Positions 42,164-52,663 of a stretch of 64,000 nucleotides of DNA are shown here, in pieces (the first letter of the stretch is position 1; each line of letters opens with the position of its first letter). The stretch comes from Gracilaria domingensis (Eukaryota; Rhodophyta; Florideophyceae; Gracilariales; Gracilariaceae), in NCBI GenBank assembly GCA_022539475.1, contig VCMS01000065.1, forward strand, positions 186,001-250,000, written 5' to 3'. A model generated the notes under the pieces. The model was not told the origin of the DNA and ran no database searches. It saw only the letters and a program-made list of their open reading frames with translations. Made by a program: the position numbers and the translations under genes.

Positions 42164-44305
42164 TGTGGAGGCGGATGCAGGGGAGTGTCCCGCCACCCCA
42201 GGGACACTCCCGAACAATTTTTTTCTATATCTCCGACACCTTCCACCCCTGGACTGCGCCGTCACTCCCGCCGTCTGCGCCCACCGCTGCGCGCCGTGCG
42301 CTGCGACGCGGCGGCAAGAATGATGAGGTTTCGCGCCGCGCGCCGCGGCGCGCCCCCGACGGAGATGAAGAAGTCGCGCGCCGCTCGCTGCGGCGCGCCT
42401 GAAGAGGAGTATAATGAGGTTGCGCGTCGCGCGCCGCTGGCTGCGGCGCGCCCGCCGCTAAGCAGTCTTTGGAAGCTCGCGCCCCGCACGTTGCGGCGCG
42501 CCAGCTGCAGGGTAGGAAAGGAACGTGCGCGCAGCACCTGACGCTGGAGGACAGTGAGTGGAGCGCTCTCTTCGGGGAGCTCAGAAAGTTGTGGCGCGCT
42601 CTATCGCGCGCGTCGGAACACATACGACCAGGGGATACAAATCAATTTAATCGAGAAGCAGGAGTTCTATGACAAAGAGGCAATCGAAGATACGAGAAAT
42701 GGATATCAATCAGAGGACAACAAAGCTTTCACAGCGTCATGAACGAGATGAAGCGCCCGTGCGCGGGAGGGAGAGCGTAGCACCATCATGGAAAGCGCCA
42801 ACCCAACACCAATCCCGCGCACGAACAGTACTGGGAGCTCGTTAAGATTGTCTTTGAGCTCATCCATCGATATTCCACGCTTGAAGAGGAAGTCATATAG
42901 AGCCTCCTCGCAGGCGAAAAGTTGCGCTTCGGTACGTTCTTCGGTGGCAACATCGTCTTCGTTCGCAAATGCGGCGTCCTCCTCGAGCTGAATGGTGTCC
43001 GCAGTAACTTCTTTTGCTTCGCTCTCGATCAGGACGGTTGATTTGGCACGCGGAACATCGGAATGGTCGGTATCGTCGTCGGTCATAGTAGCAATAACTT
43101 CGTTTGGAGTTGACATCGTTCAAAAGATGGGCACCTAAAGGCGGTGGTAAGATAGGGGAAGCATGGCAGACCTGAGAGGCACCGAAGGGTAACTATAATA
43201 TCGAATATACCGCCATGATAACTGGTCACGCACGCACAATCGTGATAGTGCCACGATGGCACGACATGGAAGGTGGATGTCATCCGGAGGACTAGTTGAA
43301 AACCTAAATAGCCAGAAAAAATCTGGCCAACCACCGACCTACATAACGAAGAACCGTACGTTGACATTATTACCTATTATGGACATGGTGAGCAATATTA
43401 AGTTGTTTGTCACAAGACGACAATCGGCGCACCGTATCACCAACAGCCAATGAACAGGAGACATAACGAAGAACCGTACAACGGTATCACAACCAAGTAT
43501 ATGACCTGGTGAGCCGTTCTGAATGCCTTGGTGAAAGATGATATTAGATGTTCGCTTGCGGTGACCATGCATTATCACAATTGTAGATATAAACCCCCGA
43601 GTTCGAGCGCTCGCTGCAAACTCAACTCGGGCAGACCACTTCCCCTCCGGACGACTTCCCCCATCCTGGCCTCTCTCGCCTTTCTTCCTCCCCTTCCGTC
43701 GTCGCCAACCTTCCTTCCTTTGGCAATCCCATCTTCCCTTAGCGCAGTCTGCGCCTCCCTGCCACCAGCCTTTCCCCCTACATTTCCTTATTCCCGGCGG
43801 CCCGGTCTCCCGCCGTTCCCTAGCCAGTCGCCTTGTGCTGCCCTCCATTGGGCTCGTTCGCACACTGCGACCATCACCCATTACTACGTCTCCGTTCTCC
43901 CAGACGGACGTTGGCAGTGTTACGCATTGCGCTGGTTTTATTTCTGTCGCTACCTCGCCTGGTTGTTAGGTTCGTGGTGGCATCGACGACAGACTCTATC
44001 GCTTTAGTCCTACCACACTATTGTCCCGCCGACAGCTCTTGTGTGTCTTGGTCTGTTGGCCCTGCTTTCTGTTGTTGTGTTGGCTCTCGGTATCGGACGC
44101 TGAGCCATATCCTCGGTTGATTCTTACCCCTGCTTTCAGTTTGCGGGGAGTTTCCATCTATCTTGGGGTTATCTTGTCTGCTCCTGCAGGCATCTGAGCT
44201 ACGTGAATCTGTCGCCCTTTGGGCTGGTACTCTCGAGCATTTATTGTGTCGCTCTCCTTGGGTTTGTCACCACCCGCGCTGTTTCCCCCAAAAATGGCGT
44301 CCACA
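42164..44305 (+). repeat. 3' LTR of the 11.3-kb element
   Basis: 2,142 bp, preceded by GAGTTGGGGAGTG as a likely polypurine tract. Identical to the 5' LTR except about three bases. GTAAT follows at 44306-44310. Confidence 0.95.
42706..43116 (-). CDS. Acidic 136-residue antisense frame in the 3' LTR
   Basis: Same sequence as the frame at 33530-33940 in the other LTR and also uninterrupted. LTR identity alone explains the conservation. Confidence 0.3.
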   Translation of the reverse strand: MSTPNEVIATMTDDDTDHSDVPRAKSTVLIESEAKEVTADTIQLEEDAAFANEDDVATEERTEAQLFACEEALYDFLFKRGISMDELKDNLNELPVLFVRGIGVGLALSMMVLRSPSRARALHLVHDAVKALLSSD

Positions 44306-44638
44306 GTAATGCCTAACTTATATGGGAATATCGTAACAGGCATTGCAACAGGTATTGTTGGAGGACCTGGACTTGTTCCTGGTGTTAATATGGGAATGGG
44401 CGGTGCTGTTTCCGAGCAAGGGAGTCGCCATTCTGCAAGATCGCCGGCGGGACAACGTTTAGCAAACCCTTCAATTCTCGGAGGCGCGTTGATGCTAAGG
44501 TATTTGAAGATGGAAAAGCATGCTGACAGAATTGAGAGTGCGGTAACCCGAGTTTATGCGGATACAAAGTACAGAACGCGTGATTTGGCTTTCGATGCTA
44601 CACGTACACTGTACTTACAAAGATGTAAGCACCGATGA
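44306..44638 (+). pseudogene. NAD-dependent isocitrate dehydrogenase, C-terminal piece
   Basis: After the GTAAT duplication the frame reads VMPNLYGNIVTGIATGIV, then GGPGLVPGVNMG, AVSEQGSRHSAR, LANPSILGGALMLRYLKM, HADRIESAVTRVYADTKYRTRDL and a short tail to a stop. This is the classic C-terminus of NAD-IDH (usual LYGNI, GGPGLVPG, VFEQGARH, ANP, TRDLGG). GG after TRDL is altered (AFDAT). It is the direct continuation of 32829-32987, split by the LTR element. Confidence 0.9.
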
Positions 44639-44958
44639 GTTTACCAAGAATGTTATTGATCACATTGATACACCCTATCGTCTGCATAATGAAATCTCTG
44701 TGAGTGCAGTGGTGATAATAAATCGAACTCAATTCATAAAAACGTGAAGCACTGTCCAAGCAGTATAGAGATAGAAGAAACACGAGTATAAACTGCGGCA
44801 CTCGAAAAAGATGGCAGCAACATAAACGAGAGCTCAGCTTCTCATTGATTGGCGAATGACCTTGGAAGATTTCGGCCTTCTTCAAGAGAGAGACTCGTTT
44901 CCAGTAGTGCACCTGAGAACATATGTTCACAATCTACCCCTTTACTGAAAGGTTCACA

Positions 44959-45537
44959 TCAAAAAACTTGAAGCCATGTAGATCCTTCCCCTTGTATCCA
45001 TTCAATATGACCACTATTTCCTGATGCGTTGAATTTGACAAGTCTATCGCTCACTATATTAAGTGCATTATACTCGGAGAAAAACCATCCAGCAGAAATT
45101 AGTTCTCTTAGGTTACTGCCAAATGGGTCTCGGATATTTCCGCTGCTCGAAAGATACGCATAACAACTTCCTTCCCGATCTAGCCAATCTGCATCAACGG
45201 CTCCAACGGACAGAACCTTTCTAAACAAGTTAAAATCATTGCACTTGACCTCCCTCATGACCTCGTCAAAGTAATGTAGTATCTTGAACCCTCGTAGAGT
45301 GTTCCTAATTGCATTTGGGTCTTCGCTCGTAAGTTAAACCAAACCAAATACAGTTATTAGCAAGGTGGTCAGCACGGCTACCATATCTGTTAACCTTTCA
45401 AATATGTTATCTCGCGAAGCTACATTGAACACAGCAACAAGCAATGCAAGAACAACAGTAAAAACGACGTATGCCCAAGCCAGAATTCGGTAGATGGCCT
45501 TTCTGGAGATTTTATACCATCCCCCTTGGGGATGGTA
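44959..45537 (-). pseudogene. Hypothetical membrane protein remnant with an in-frame TAA
   Basis: The minus-strand frame starts after a TGA near 45537. It encodes WYKISRKAIYRI, two hydrophobic helices (ILAWAYVVFTVVLALLVAVF and MVAVLTTLLITVFGLV), a TAA near 45345, then in the same frame LTSEDPNAIRNTLRGF and a ~105-residue soluble part ending GEGSTWLQVF. No family recognised. The stop sits right after the second helix. An intron there is possible but no clear splice signals were seen. Confidence 0.4.
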
Positions 45538-45538
45538 T
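45514..45538. repeat. Perfect 11-bp fold-back with 3-nt spacer
   Basis: ATACCATCCCC (45514-45524), CTT, then GGGGATGGTAT (45528-45538). It lies between two minus-strand coding-like pieces. Confidence 0.85.
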
Positions 45539-45559
45539 CAATGCTCTCCAATCTCTTCG

Positions 45560-46378
45560 CTAATTTTTTCGCTTTGCGGAATCGGTATCAATTTCCTCAC
45601 GGACACTTTCGCCTACTTCGACATATTGCTCCGCTTTACACCCATGCATCTCGCTCGTTGCCATTTCCTCCAACCTTCGAGTATTCACCTCGGAAGTGTT
45701 CTGACTGAGTCTAAGCATTTTCAGTGCCGCAGTGTTGATGTAATTATACTCGAGGCTCTTTGTCTCGGTAAGATTGATCCGATTACCCCATGAAATCGTG
45801 GTCATGAACTGGGCCATTCGTACGCAGCTCGTGATTCCCAGCTTGTCGTTGGTTTCATGCGAAGAGCAATCGTTGTACGCTGCCCAGTTTCCCAGTCGAT
45901 GGCATATAGGGGTGCTGCTTTCAAGTGATTTGTAAACGTTTAGATTGTCCAGAATACTTTCCGACGCTACCACGCAAGCTGCCGCTCTTATTGGTTTTTG
46001 AAGCTTTCCTTTGAGACAGTGAGACAGATATAGACCTACTTCCTTTTGGTGTACAAGAAGTATTTGCTGCCTCTGCGAGTTTCAAGCCATCACAACGGGT
46101 AGAATGCTTTCGGGCACGGACTCGCACACTATCGCAAAGTAATCGCTTAACAACGGTCTGCCTTCTGTGAATATAGCATGAAACATGGATACTATACATT
46201 CTTGGGATAATGTTTCAGAGAGCACAACCCTGTCCGATGTTGTTCCCATGGCGCTCGAGTTCCGAAAATGGTCAAAATCAGACCGTGACGCTAGAAAGAT
46301 CGTAGTTGTAAGACCATTTGGCGTGTGCCTCACATGCTTCTTTGACCATGACCACCAACCATAATCAACGAAGTCCAT
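45560..46378 (-). pseudogene. Hypothetical protein with one in-frame TGA
   Basis: An ATG at 46378 opens MDFVDYGWWSWSKKHVRHTP and 98 residues in the frame meets a TGA (46082). The same frame continues without further stops for another ~170 residues (LLVHQKEVGLYLSHC ... CHRLGNWAAYNDCSSHETND) to 45560. Composition is protein-like throughout. No domain recognised. It could be the N-terminal part of the membrane protein remnant just downstream on the same strand. Confidence 0.4.
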
Positions 46379-46702
46379 GATGTGTGTTGAGTTCTAGTGC
46401 CGCATGTGCGATATAATGAGAACGCTCGGGAAATACTCACTTGAGATGAGAAGAATTCAACTGAAGTCAAAATCTGGGTTTAAGTTCTGCGAAAGATTAA
46501 ACAGAAAAATCCAGTAAGAACGTCGAGACAAGCGTTAGCGAGCACTTGGATAGGAAGCTCTCCTCATGAAGTAACTAGAAACCGAGGGTAAGGACACTGG
46601 AGCTCAAGGTGAACAATTTCCGGGTACACTTTGAAACGTTGTACAGTGAAGGTAAAAAGTGCAGAAACGTGGAAATGTTGAGAAAGGAGCAGAGGCCTCG
46701 AG

Positions 46703-46761
46703 CAAGATGGCCAAGATCGGAGCAGTGGTGAGTCACCACTGCTCCGATCTTGGCCATCTTG
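46703..46761. repeat. Perfect 29-bp fold-back with a 1-nt spacer
   Basis: Arms 46703-46731 and 46733-46761 are exact reverse complements around a single G. It forms the left border of the GC-rich F-box-like fragment. The geometry is identical to 12931-12989 but the sequence is unrelated. Confidence 0.95.
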
Positions 46762-46847
46762 GGATACGGAGCATACTCCTCATATCTGCGGGGATATGCT
46801 CCTTGCGCCTCTGCGCCGCGCGCTCGCATTGCTCCGCTGCGCCCGCC

Positions 46848-47217
46848 ATGCTGCACCGCCTCCCGTACGACTTGCTGCTGTGCGTCCTGCACATGCTTTG
46901 CGCGCGCGCACCGCACACCGATATGAGCGCGCCCGCGCTCGCGCTCGCGTGCACGTTGCCCTACCTGCGCCACGTCGTGGCGCACGCGCTTTCGCACTCG
47001 CTCGCGCTGCGCTTCGAAAGCGACGCCGCGCGCTAGGCCGCCGTGCTGCGTGACTCGCTCCGCGCGCTCGAGCTGCTCACCTTTGGCTCGCTGCGCCACG
47101 TCGCTGTCTTCCGCCGCCTGCTGGCCGCGCCTCGTCTCACCCACGTGCGCCTGCCGCTCTCGCCGCCGTTGCTCACCGCCGTCGCCGACGCTCCGTGCGT
47201 GCAGTCGCTGTTCGTCA
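46848..47217 (+). pseudogene. F-box-like protein fragment with in-frame TAG
   Basis: From the ATG at 46848, MLHRLPYDLLLCVLHMLCAR resembles an F-box start (LP.dll..il..L). An Ala/Leu-rich part follows, then a TAG (47034-47036), then in the same frame DSLRALELLTFGSLRHVAVF and RLTHVRLPLSPPLL, with leucine-rich-repeat-like spacing. GC-rich against its flanks. The fragment ends near 47217, where cryptochrome sequence on the other strand begins. F-box proteins recruit substrates to SCF ubiquitin ligases. Confidence 0.4.
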
Positions 47218-49311
47218 GCATTGCTTCCTCCTGGCAAACACTGTGCGCGAACGCCTCGGTTTTCTGGTGATAACAGTACTTCTGTTGAAATTCGCGCATC
47301 TGCGTCAACATATTCATGTGCAGATATCAGAGCCTGCTCTATCGATTCGGGTTGATCAACCATCGGAATCGGTAAGGCCCCATTTACTAAGCAAGCGGTA
47401 TTATCCATCGGCATAAGAGAGTCACCCCCTCTTGAAGAACCTTGCAAGCATGACGAGGCTTGTTCACCTAAGGCCCATATGGAAGGCAACAAATAACCTT
47501 TCCCAAAAGGGTTGCTTAGCTCGTCATACTTCACAGTTTCTGTTTCAGCCTCGGGCCACTCTATAACAAGCTTCTCTTCTTCATCTCGAAATCTTCTTTT
47601 CCACACTCTATTAGCAGCAAATATCTGCTAAATGACTGCCATTGCCTTAACTGCCCTACGCATCGCATGGTGCCTATCAACGACACGCTCGGGATAGGTA
47701 TCTTCGATAACGATACCACAATTCTCTAGTACCTCCTGCGGTGCTTTCCACGGTCGGTGTATATATTTTGTAGGCAATTTGGCCAATTCCGGAAGCCACC
47801 GTCTGACATAATCACCATTCTGGTCTTGTCTGTAGGCTTGTTTAACAGGATTAACTAGAGTTGTCACAGGAAATGCATCAGTGTTACTGCCAGCCGTCCA
47901 TTGCCAACCAAAAGCATTCGCCGAGCGATCACCATCGGCAAGAAGCCTGTAAAAATGCCGTAGTCCTTTAGACCGGGGTAGCAACGAATACTTTGTCAAG
48001 AAACAGGCCAAGAGAAATCTCATTCGGTTGTGAATCCAACCAGATTCACGCAGCTCTCGCAATGCGGTATCTATAAAAGGATATCCGGTAGTCCCATGTC
48101 GCCAGCAGTCGAATAAACCGTTATTCTCTGCCAATGGAAACATGGAAAACTCTGGGATCAAAGGCTTCGAGTTCATTTCAGGGAAGTGATAAAGAATATG
48201 GAAGGAGAAATCTCGAAGGCAAAGGTTCTTGAGGAATGCACGCGCCGATTGGGATATGTGAGGACGGCGAACTCGCAATCTTCCTGAAACGAGAATATCT
48301 TCCTGGTCTATTTGGTCTTTCGATGTGCCCAGTCTTCGATCTGCTCCTGAACGCCGACTGTTTTGCATCAGACTATCTGAGGCCGACGGTTGACAATTTA
48401 AAACGGATTCGTTTCCAGGTTTACGGAACTTGGACTCAGACGACTTGTTCCTTCAAAGTGTTGCCTACAACGACGTTCACCAAAGGTCGGGAAAACTTCG
48501 TTGAGAAAGCGACCAAGCTGTCGTTTCGCCTGTGACCTTCCTGGTTTCCAAATCTTAGCTAGATTACTGGCCATATGCTCTGAAATTTCGTATCCTAAGA
48601 GATCTAGACCAAGAGATTGCACAATTGTGGATAGTGGCTGTAACCTTGATGGGGAAGGAAGCCGGTGAGGAGGAGGGGCGACGGTCATCCATGCGCTCAT
48701 ATATGCGTAGAAAGTGTCATAGCGGGGGCAAGTTTCGGAGTTGGATAGCTCCCAGGGTTCGACAAGCAATTCGGCCTTGAAGCTTTCTGCTGTGAAGCCC
48801 TCTTGGGCCAGCTCTTCGCGCAGCTCTTCATCTCTTTTTAGTAGTTGAGGCTCGTCGCATCGATTCTAAAATACGGCATCAGCACCTGTATCGATGAGGA
48901 AGCGTCGCAGCTCTTCAGTGCTCCTGCCCTTGCGGGTATAAGCTGCACTCCGAGTCGACGCAAATCGTTGTGCAGTTGGCGAAGGGAGTGAAGAAGCCAC
49001 CACTGCTTGACGGGTACCAAGCGAGCTCTAAATCCATCCGACGCGTCCCAGATAAACGAAGGAACGACCGGACCGCCTCGTTGAGCGGCGGCGAACAGCG
49101 CTGGATGGTCCTCGACGCGCAAGTCGTTGCCGCGGTACCACACGACGGTGGGCTTGCGAAACCACTTGGTGGAGGCGGGACGTGAAGAGGGCGAGCGGGG
49201 CGTGGAGGGTGGGGTGATGCGGCGACGCTTGGGGGGCGGAGACTGTGTGCGAGGGCGCCGATTGGAGGGATGTTGCTGCACGGAAGTGGACCGGGTGGTG
49301 GCGCTCGGCAC
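47218..49311 (-). pseudogene. Cryptochrome/DNA photolyase family gene, frame-shifted
   Basis: Three minus-strand frames carry successive parts. 49311-48838: a Pro/Ser-rich leader, then the photolyase N-terminal fold VVWYRGNDLRVEDHPALFAA, VPSFIWDA and VKQWWLLHSLRQL. 48769-48398: PWELSNSETCPRYDTFYAYMS, ... KIWKPGRSQAK, then FEGTSRLSPS (FAD-domain entry). 48368-47628: LRDFSFHILYHFPE, TGYPFIDTALRELRESGWIHN, MRFLLACFLTKYSLL, GWQWTAGSNTDAF and YVRRWLPELAKLPTKYIHRPW. At least two frameshifts separate these. After a TAG (near 47622) the frame continues into a ~110-residue acidic C-terminal extension. The Arg of the usual GRTGYP is replaced (GTTGYP). The family uses FAD and blue light for DNA repair or signalling. 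This copy is inactive unless the shifts are assembly errors. Confidence 0.85.
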
Positions 49312-50527
49312 ACCCGAGACGTTTGGTAAGGAGCGTCGCTATCGTCGGGGGGATGGGAACTCAGGGACGGCGGTTCATTGGGGACGCCGCTGTGCTGCAG
49401 CACCGCGGCGTGGCGGGGTCACGTGAGCGGCAGGTTCGGAGCGGCGGCGCGGGGCAGTTGCGGCGGGCGCGAGCACGTGAGGGCGGCGGTGGCGAGGCAG
49501 CGGCGACGGGACGGAAGGAGGGGGGGAGGGGGGGGGGCTGCGCGCGGAGCGGATGCGCGAGCCAGGTGCACGCCGCGCTGCTGGGGCGCGCGCTGCTGCG
49601 CCGATTGCACAACAGGCTGTTGTCAATAGCTGCGCAGCCAACGAGCGCGCCCGACGCGCCCCGGCTGCCACTCGCTTTTCTGACCGCGTAGATACCCCAA
49701 AGTGGGGTATCTACGCGGTCACGTGTGTCATGCGCGAAACGCCGCAGCGCTAGTGGCGCATGGCCGAATCGCGCCGTGATCTGCCTCGCGACCCCCCCCT
49801 CCCCGTGTTCCGCGGGAGCCGCAGCCCTGTGCGGCACACAGCTGCCCGGGGAGTGGGCCGCGCGCCATCGACCGCGCACGACTGCCATCTGGCTGCAGTC
49901 GTGCGCTGCTGCACGTGGCGGACACTTCGATCGAGCTACTGGCTGCCACGTACGCCATCATCGTGATAGCGTTGCTGAAGGTAAGAAGAGAGACCTCGTT
50001 ATGCGCGGTTCCCGCTTTCCAGCATAGTCATCCCCGCCAGCAAAAGGCGCGATAATGCATGGCCATTCTGTCCGCGTCAACCTGGACCTACGCAAGCCGT
50101 GCGTAGACCCGTCAGCTCGGTCGAGACTCGAGAGCATACGCACGAGCGTACGCACGGCAGTGTATCAGTCGTTATTCAGCCGCCTGCCTGCTACACTGCT
50201 GCATCAGTCCGCTGAACGCGCTCCACTGCCAAGTCGTCATCGAAAGACGTCGCAGCACATTCTCCCTCGCTTCCCTCCTTCCTTCGCCCTTTCCCCCACC
50301 CCCCGCCTCTTCCTTGGCTCTCTTGCTTCTCCCGCCCACCTCTTCTCCGCTTCAACCCCCTTTTTCATTCCCGCACTGTCTCCACCCCTCTCTCATCCCG
50401 GTCCCATCTCCTTTTCTTCAACCACTCCCTCTTCTCTTCATATCGCTTCGAACTTCTATATCTCATCTGTATCTCCCGTTGGTTACCCCTGATCTCTTTG
50501 CACTGCCCTGCTCCCCATTTCCCCCCC
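49312..50527. other. GC-rich spacer then pyrimidine-rich upstream region
   Basis: 49312-50050 is very GC-rich with overlapping open frames on both strands and no domain. 50240-50520 on the plus strand is strongly C/T-rich and probably the promoter or 5' untranslated region of the CHD-like gene that follows. Confidence 0.4.
49681..49721. repeat. Perfect 19-bp fold-back with 3-nt spacer
   Basis: TGACCGCGTAGATACCCCA (49681-49699), AAG, then its exact reverse complement (49703-49721), inside the GC-rich block. Confidence 0.95.
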
Positions 50528-52190
50528 ATGCAATCCTCTCCCCCCTCCAGGGTGGACGGCTCGCCTGGCGGCGAAGAACCAGAACTTTCTTCGGACAAGT
50601 TGCAATCAAGAAGATCATCCTAATCTTCTTCTATACATAATTTCTCCAATAATGCCCATTCTAATCCAAACTCTTCACCACAACAGCCCTCCCCATTTCG
50701 CGAACAATCCCCAAGTTTTCCCCACCGTAAGGACTCCTCTTCTTCCTATCATCATGACGAAGATTCGAACGAAGATGACGATGAGGACGATGCTGACGTT
50801 CAAGTTGAGCTTGAGGACGAGCTGGACCACGTGGATCAAGATGCCCAATACGCTTCCGGAAACAGTCCAAACCACCCACAACCACTGGCAAACGGCGACC
50901 ATCCTGATAGTGATAGTGATGATCAGTCGAACGTGGTTCGCAGGAGACGTCGCTCGCAACAGAAATTTGTCATCCCAGAAGATATGCGTGACGACACCCG
51001 CTACTTCCGCCGTTCCTCTCGCTCAAGGCATGCCCCAGAGCGCCTCTTAATTCCCCACCAGACTCTCCCGGGGCCTCTTGCGTCGGCAGTGACTCTGACA
51101 ACAAGGCTAACAATGGTACGTTAATTTATCTTTCGACTAATACTGCCTTTGGCCCTAACTCCTGTTCTTCTCTAACACATGTCGTCTCTGCACTCCCCAC
51201 ATCTGTTCTGACACAGCTGACAAAAGAGGAGGACGAAGATGAAGAATACAAAGACCTTGATGATGACGATTTCACTTTGGAATCAGGTAGGTAGATAAGA
51301 TCTCGCGCAAAGCGATCATCCTCTGGGCAGGCCAGTCGTATCAGACGATTCGAGGCAAGTGACGTTGATGACCGCGTCGACGATGGTAACGCATCTCCAT
51401 CTCACTCTGGGGATGATTGGCTCATGGATGGAACGCCTGCAAAACTTGCTGGGAAGCGCAGGCGCAGATCTTCGCAGCATCCGAAGAAACGACGGAGAAC
51501 GAATTCCGTCCCCGTCGATGATGAAGCATTCCGAAGTGCGCGCATTAATATTCGGACAGGTGGTGCGGTGAATTACTTTGAGTGGGACGATCTGTCGGAG
51601 GAGGAAGCTGCTATTCTTGCAGCGGAGCAGGCTGAGGACGCTGCAGATGCCAGCATACTAAGCGTTGACCAAGTTTAGACTATCTCGTTATGGATGGGAA
51701 ACCAAGAGCGAGTGAAGGCAATGGACCTTACACGGATTTTGCGGTCTCCAATGTAGAATTCAAGATCAAGTAGACTAACACCTCGTTCCGGAAGTGCACC
51801 TGCGAAACATGGGATACTTTTCAGGCAATGAAAGGTGCGAAGAAGGTCAGCGACTTTATCAAGTTCGTTGAAGAAGTACGAAAGCATGTCTTGAACTACG
51901 CAAATCCAGAAAATATTGAGGACCTGTGGGTAAATAGGGAAGAAAATAGAGAGCTCTTCCTATAAGGTTGTTGACCGCATCATTTCCGAGAGAGAACCTC
52001 AAGATTTGGGTACGAAGTGTTTGGTGAAGTGGTGTATCCTCTCTTATGAGGATTGCGCTTGAGAGAAAAGATCTGATCTTGGTACTGAGGCGAAAATGAA
52101 AGCCATAGATGCGTTCAGTGAAAGATAACAGGCAGTCCCGTCTATGACATGCAGATCTGCGATGGCGTTCAAGCAATGCTCATTCTACTC
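50528..52190 (+). pseudogene. CHD-type chromatin remodeller, N-terminus and tandem chromodomains only
   Basis: From the ATG at 50528 a Ser/Pro-rich then acidic region (SNEDDDEDDADVQVELEDEL) is followed by DDTRYFRRSSRSRHAPERLL. After a possible intron (GT at 51116, AG before 51217, same phase) come EEDEDEEYKDLDDDD, AKLAGKRRRRSSQHPKKRRR and VNYFEWDDLSEEE. Chromodomain-like islands then follow: CETWDTFQAMKGAKKVSDFI ... YANPENIEDLWVNREE, and YKVVDRIISERE ... KCLVKWCILSYEDC. In CHD1 the order is the same. Stops lie at 50624 (TAA), 51291 (TAG), 51771 (TAG at a conserved Trp position) and 52060 (TGA at a conserved Trp position), and frames shift. The helicase part is missing. Confidence 0.65.
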
Positions 52191-52663
52191 AGGCTTGCAG
52201 TATATATTTTACATGCTGATTCAATATATTCATATGCTTTGCTTAACTTCTAGCACTAACATCTGCTGATATAAATTCATTTTCTGCAGCGGTGCTTGCG
52301 TGGAACGCGAGACGCTGCAGGAGCATATTGGTGGTGTATCAAGAAGGCTTGCACATAGTCGGACTGCAAAGCGCCCAACATAATTCTAGACACTGGAGGC
52401 GATCCCCCGTACTTAATCTATGTTAGGGTAGAGTTTGACACAAGCCGAGAGCGCGGAGAGACTGTCCCAGACAGTCGGGACCGCGAAACACGTGAGCTAA
52501 GAGAAGTAATACAAAATATGCTTCAAGAACTTACTGAACCAACAGAACCAGCTTTTGAAACAACGACTTGCGTTCACTGCCGTTTTCTTCCACATGTGGA
52601 TCCCTGACTGCCTGTTCGCATTGGGCGGCATCAGAAGAAGGACAGAACGTAATGGATCTCAGA
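52191..52663. other. Spacer between CHD remnant and acyltransferase gene
   Basis: A plus-strand stretch reads EFDTSRERGETVPDSRDRET and TTTCVHCRFLPHVDP in one frame and may be another gene remnant. No family recognised. Confidence 0.3.

Larger units (their letters stand above)
32988..44305 (+). mobile_element. Complete 11.3-kb Ty3-type LTR element with 2,142-bp LTRs
   Basis: LTRs 32988-35129 and 42164-44305 have equal length, ends TGTGGA ... TCCACA, and only about three differences by eye. Internal order: primer-binding site, gag with two zinc knuckles, retropepsin, a heavily frame-shifted reverse transcriptase and RNase H, a sequencing gap, integrase with an unusual C-terminal extension, then a purine-rich tract before the 3' LTR. 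It is inserted in an isocitrate dehydrogenase gene with a 5-bp duplication. Confidence 0.95.

Noticed and set aside
46575-47260. Continuation of a 343-codon minus-strand frame beyond the cryptochrome extension
   Set aside because: This part is the complement of the F-box-like fragment and of the fold-back; composition is Arg/Gln/Ala-rich and not protein-like.
49361-49888. 175-codon minus-strand frame
   Set aside because: It runs through the perfect fold-back at 49681-49721 and a poly-G tract; Arg/Pro/Ala-rich shadow of GC-rich DNA.
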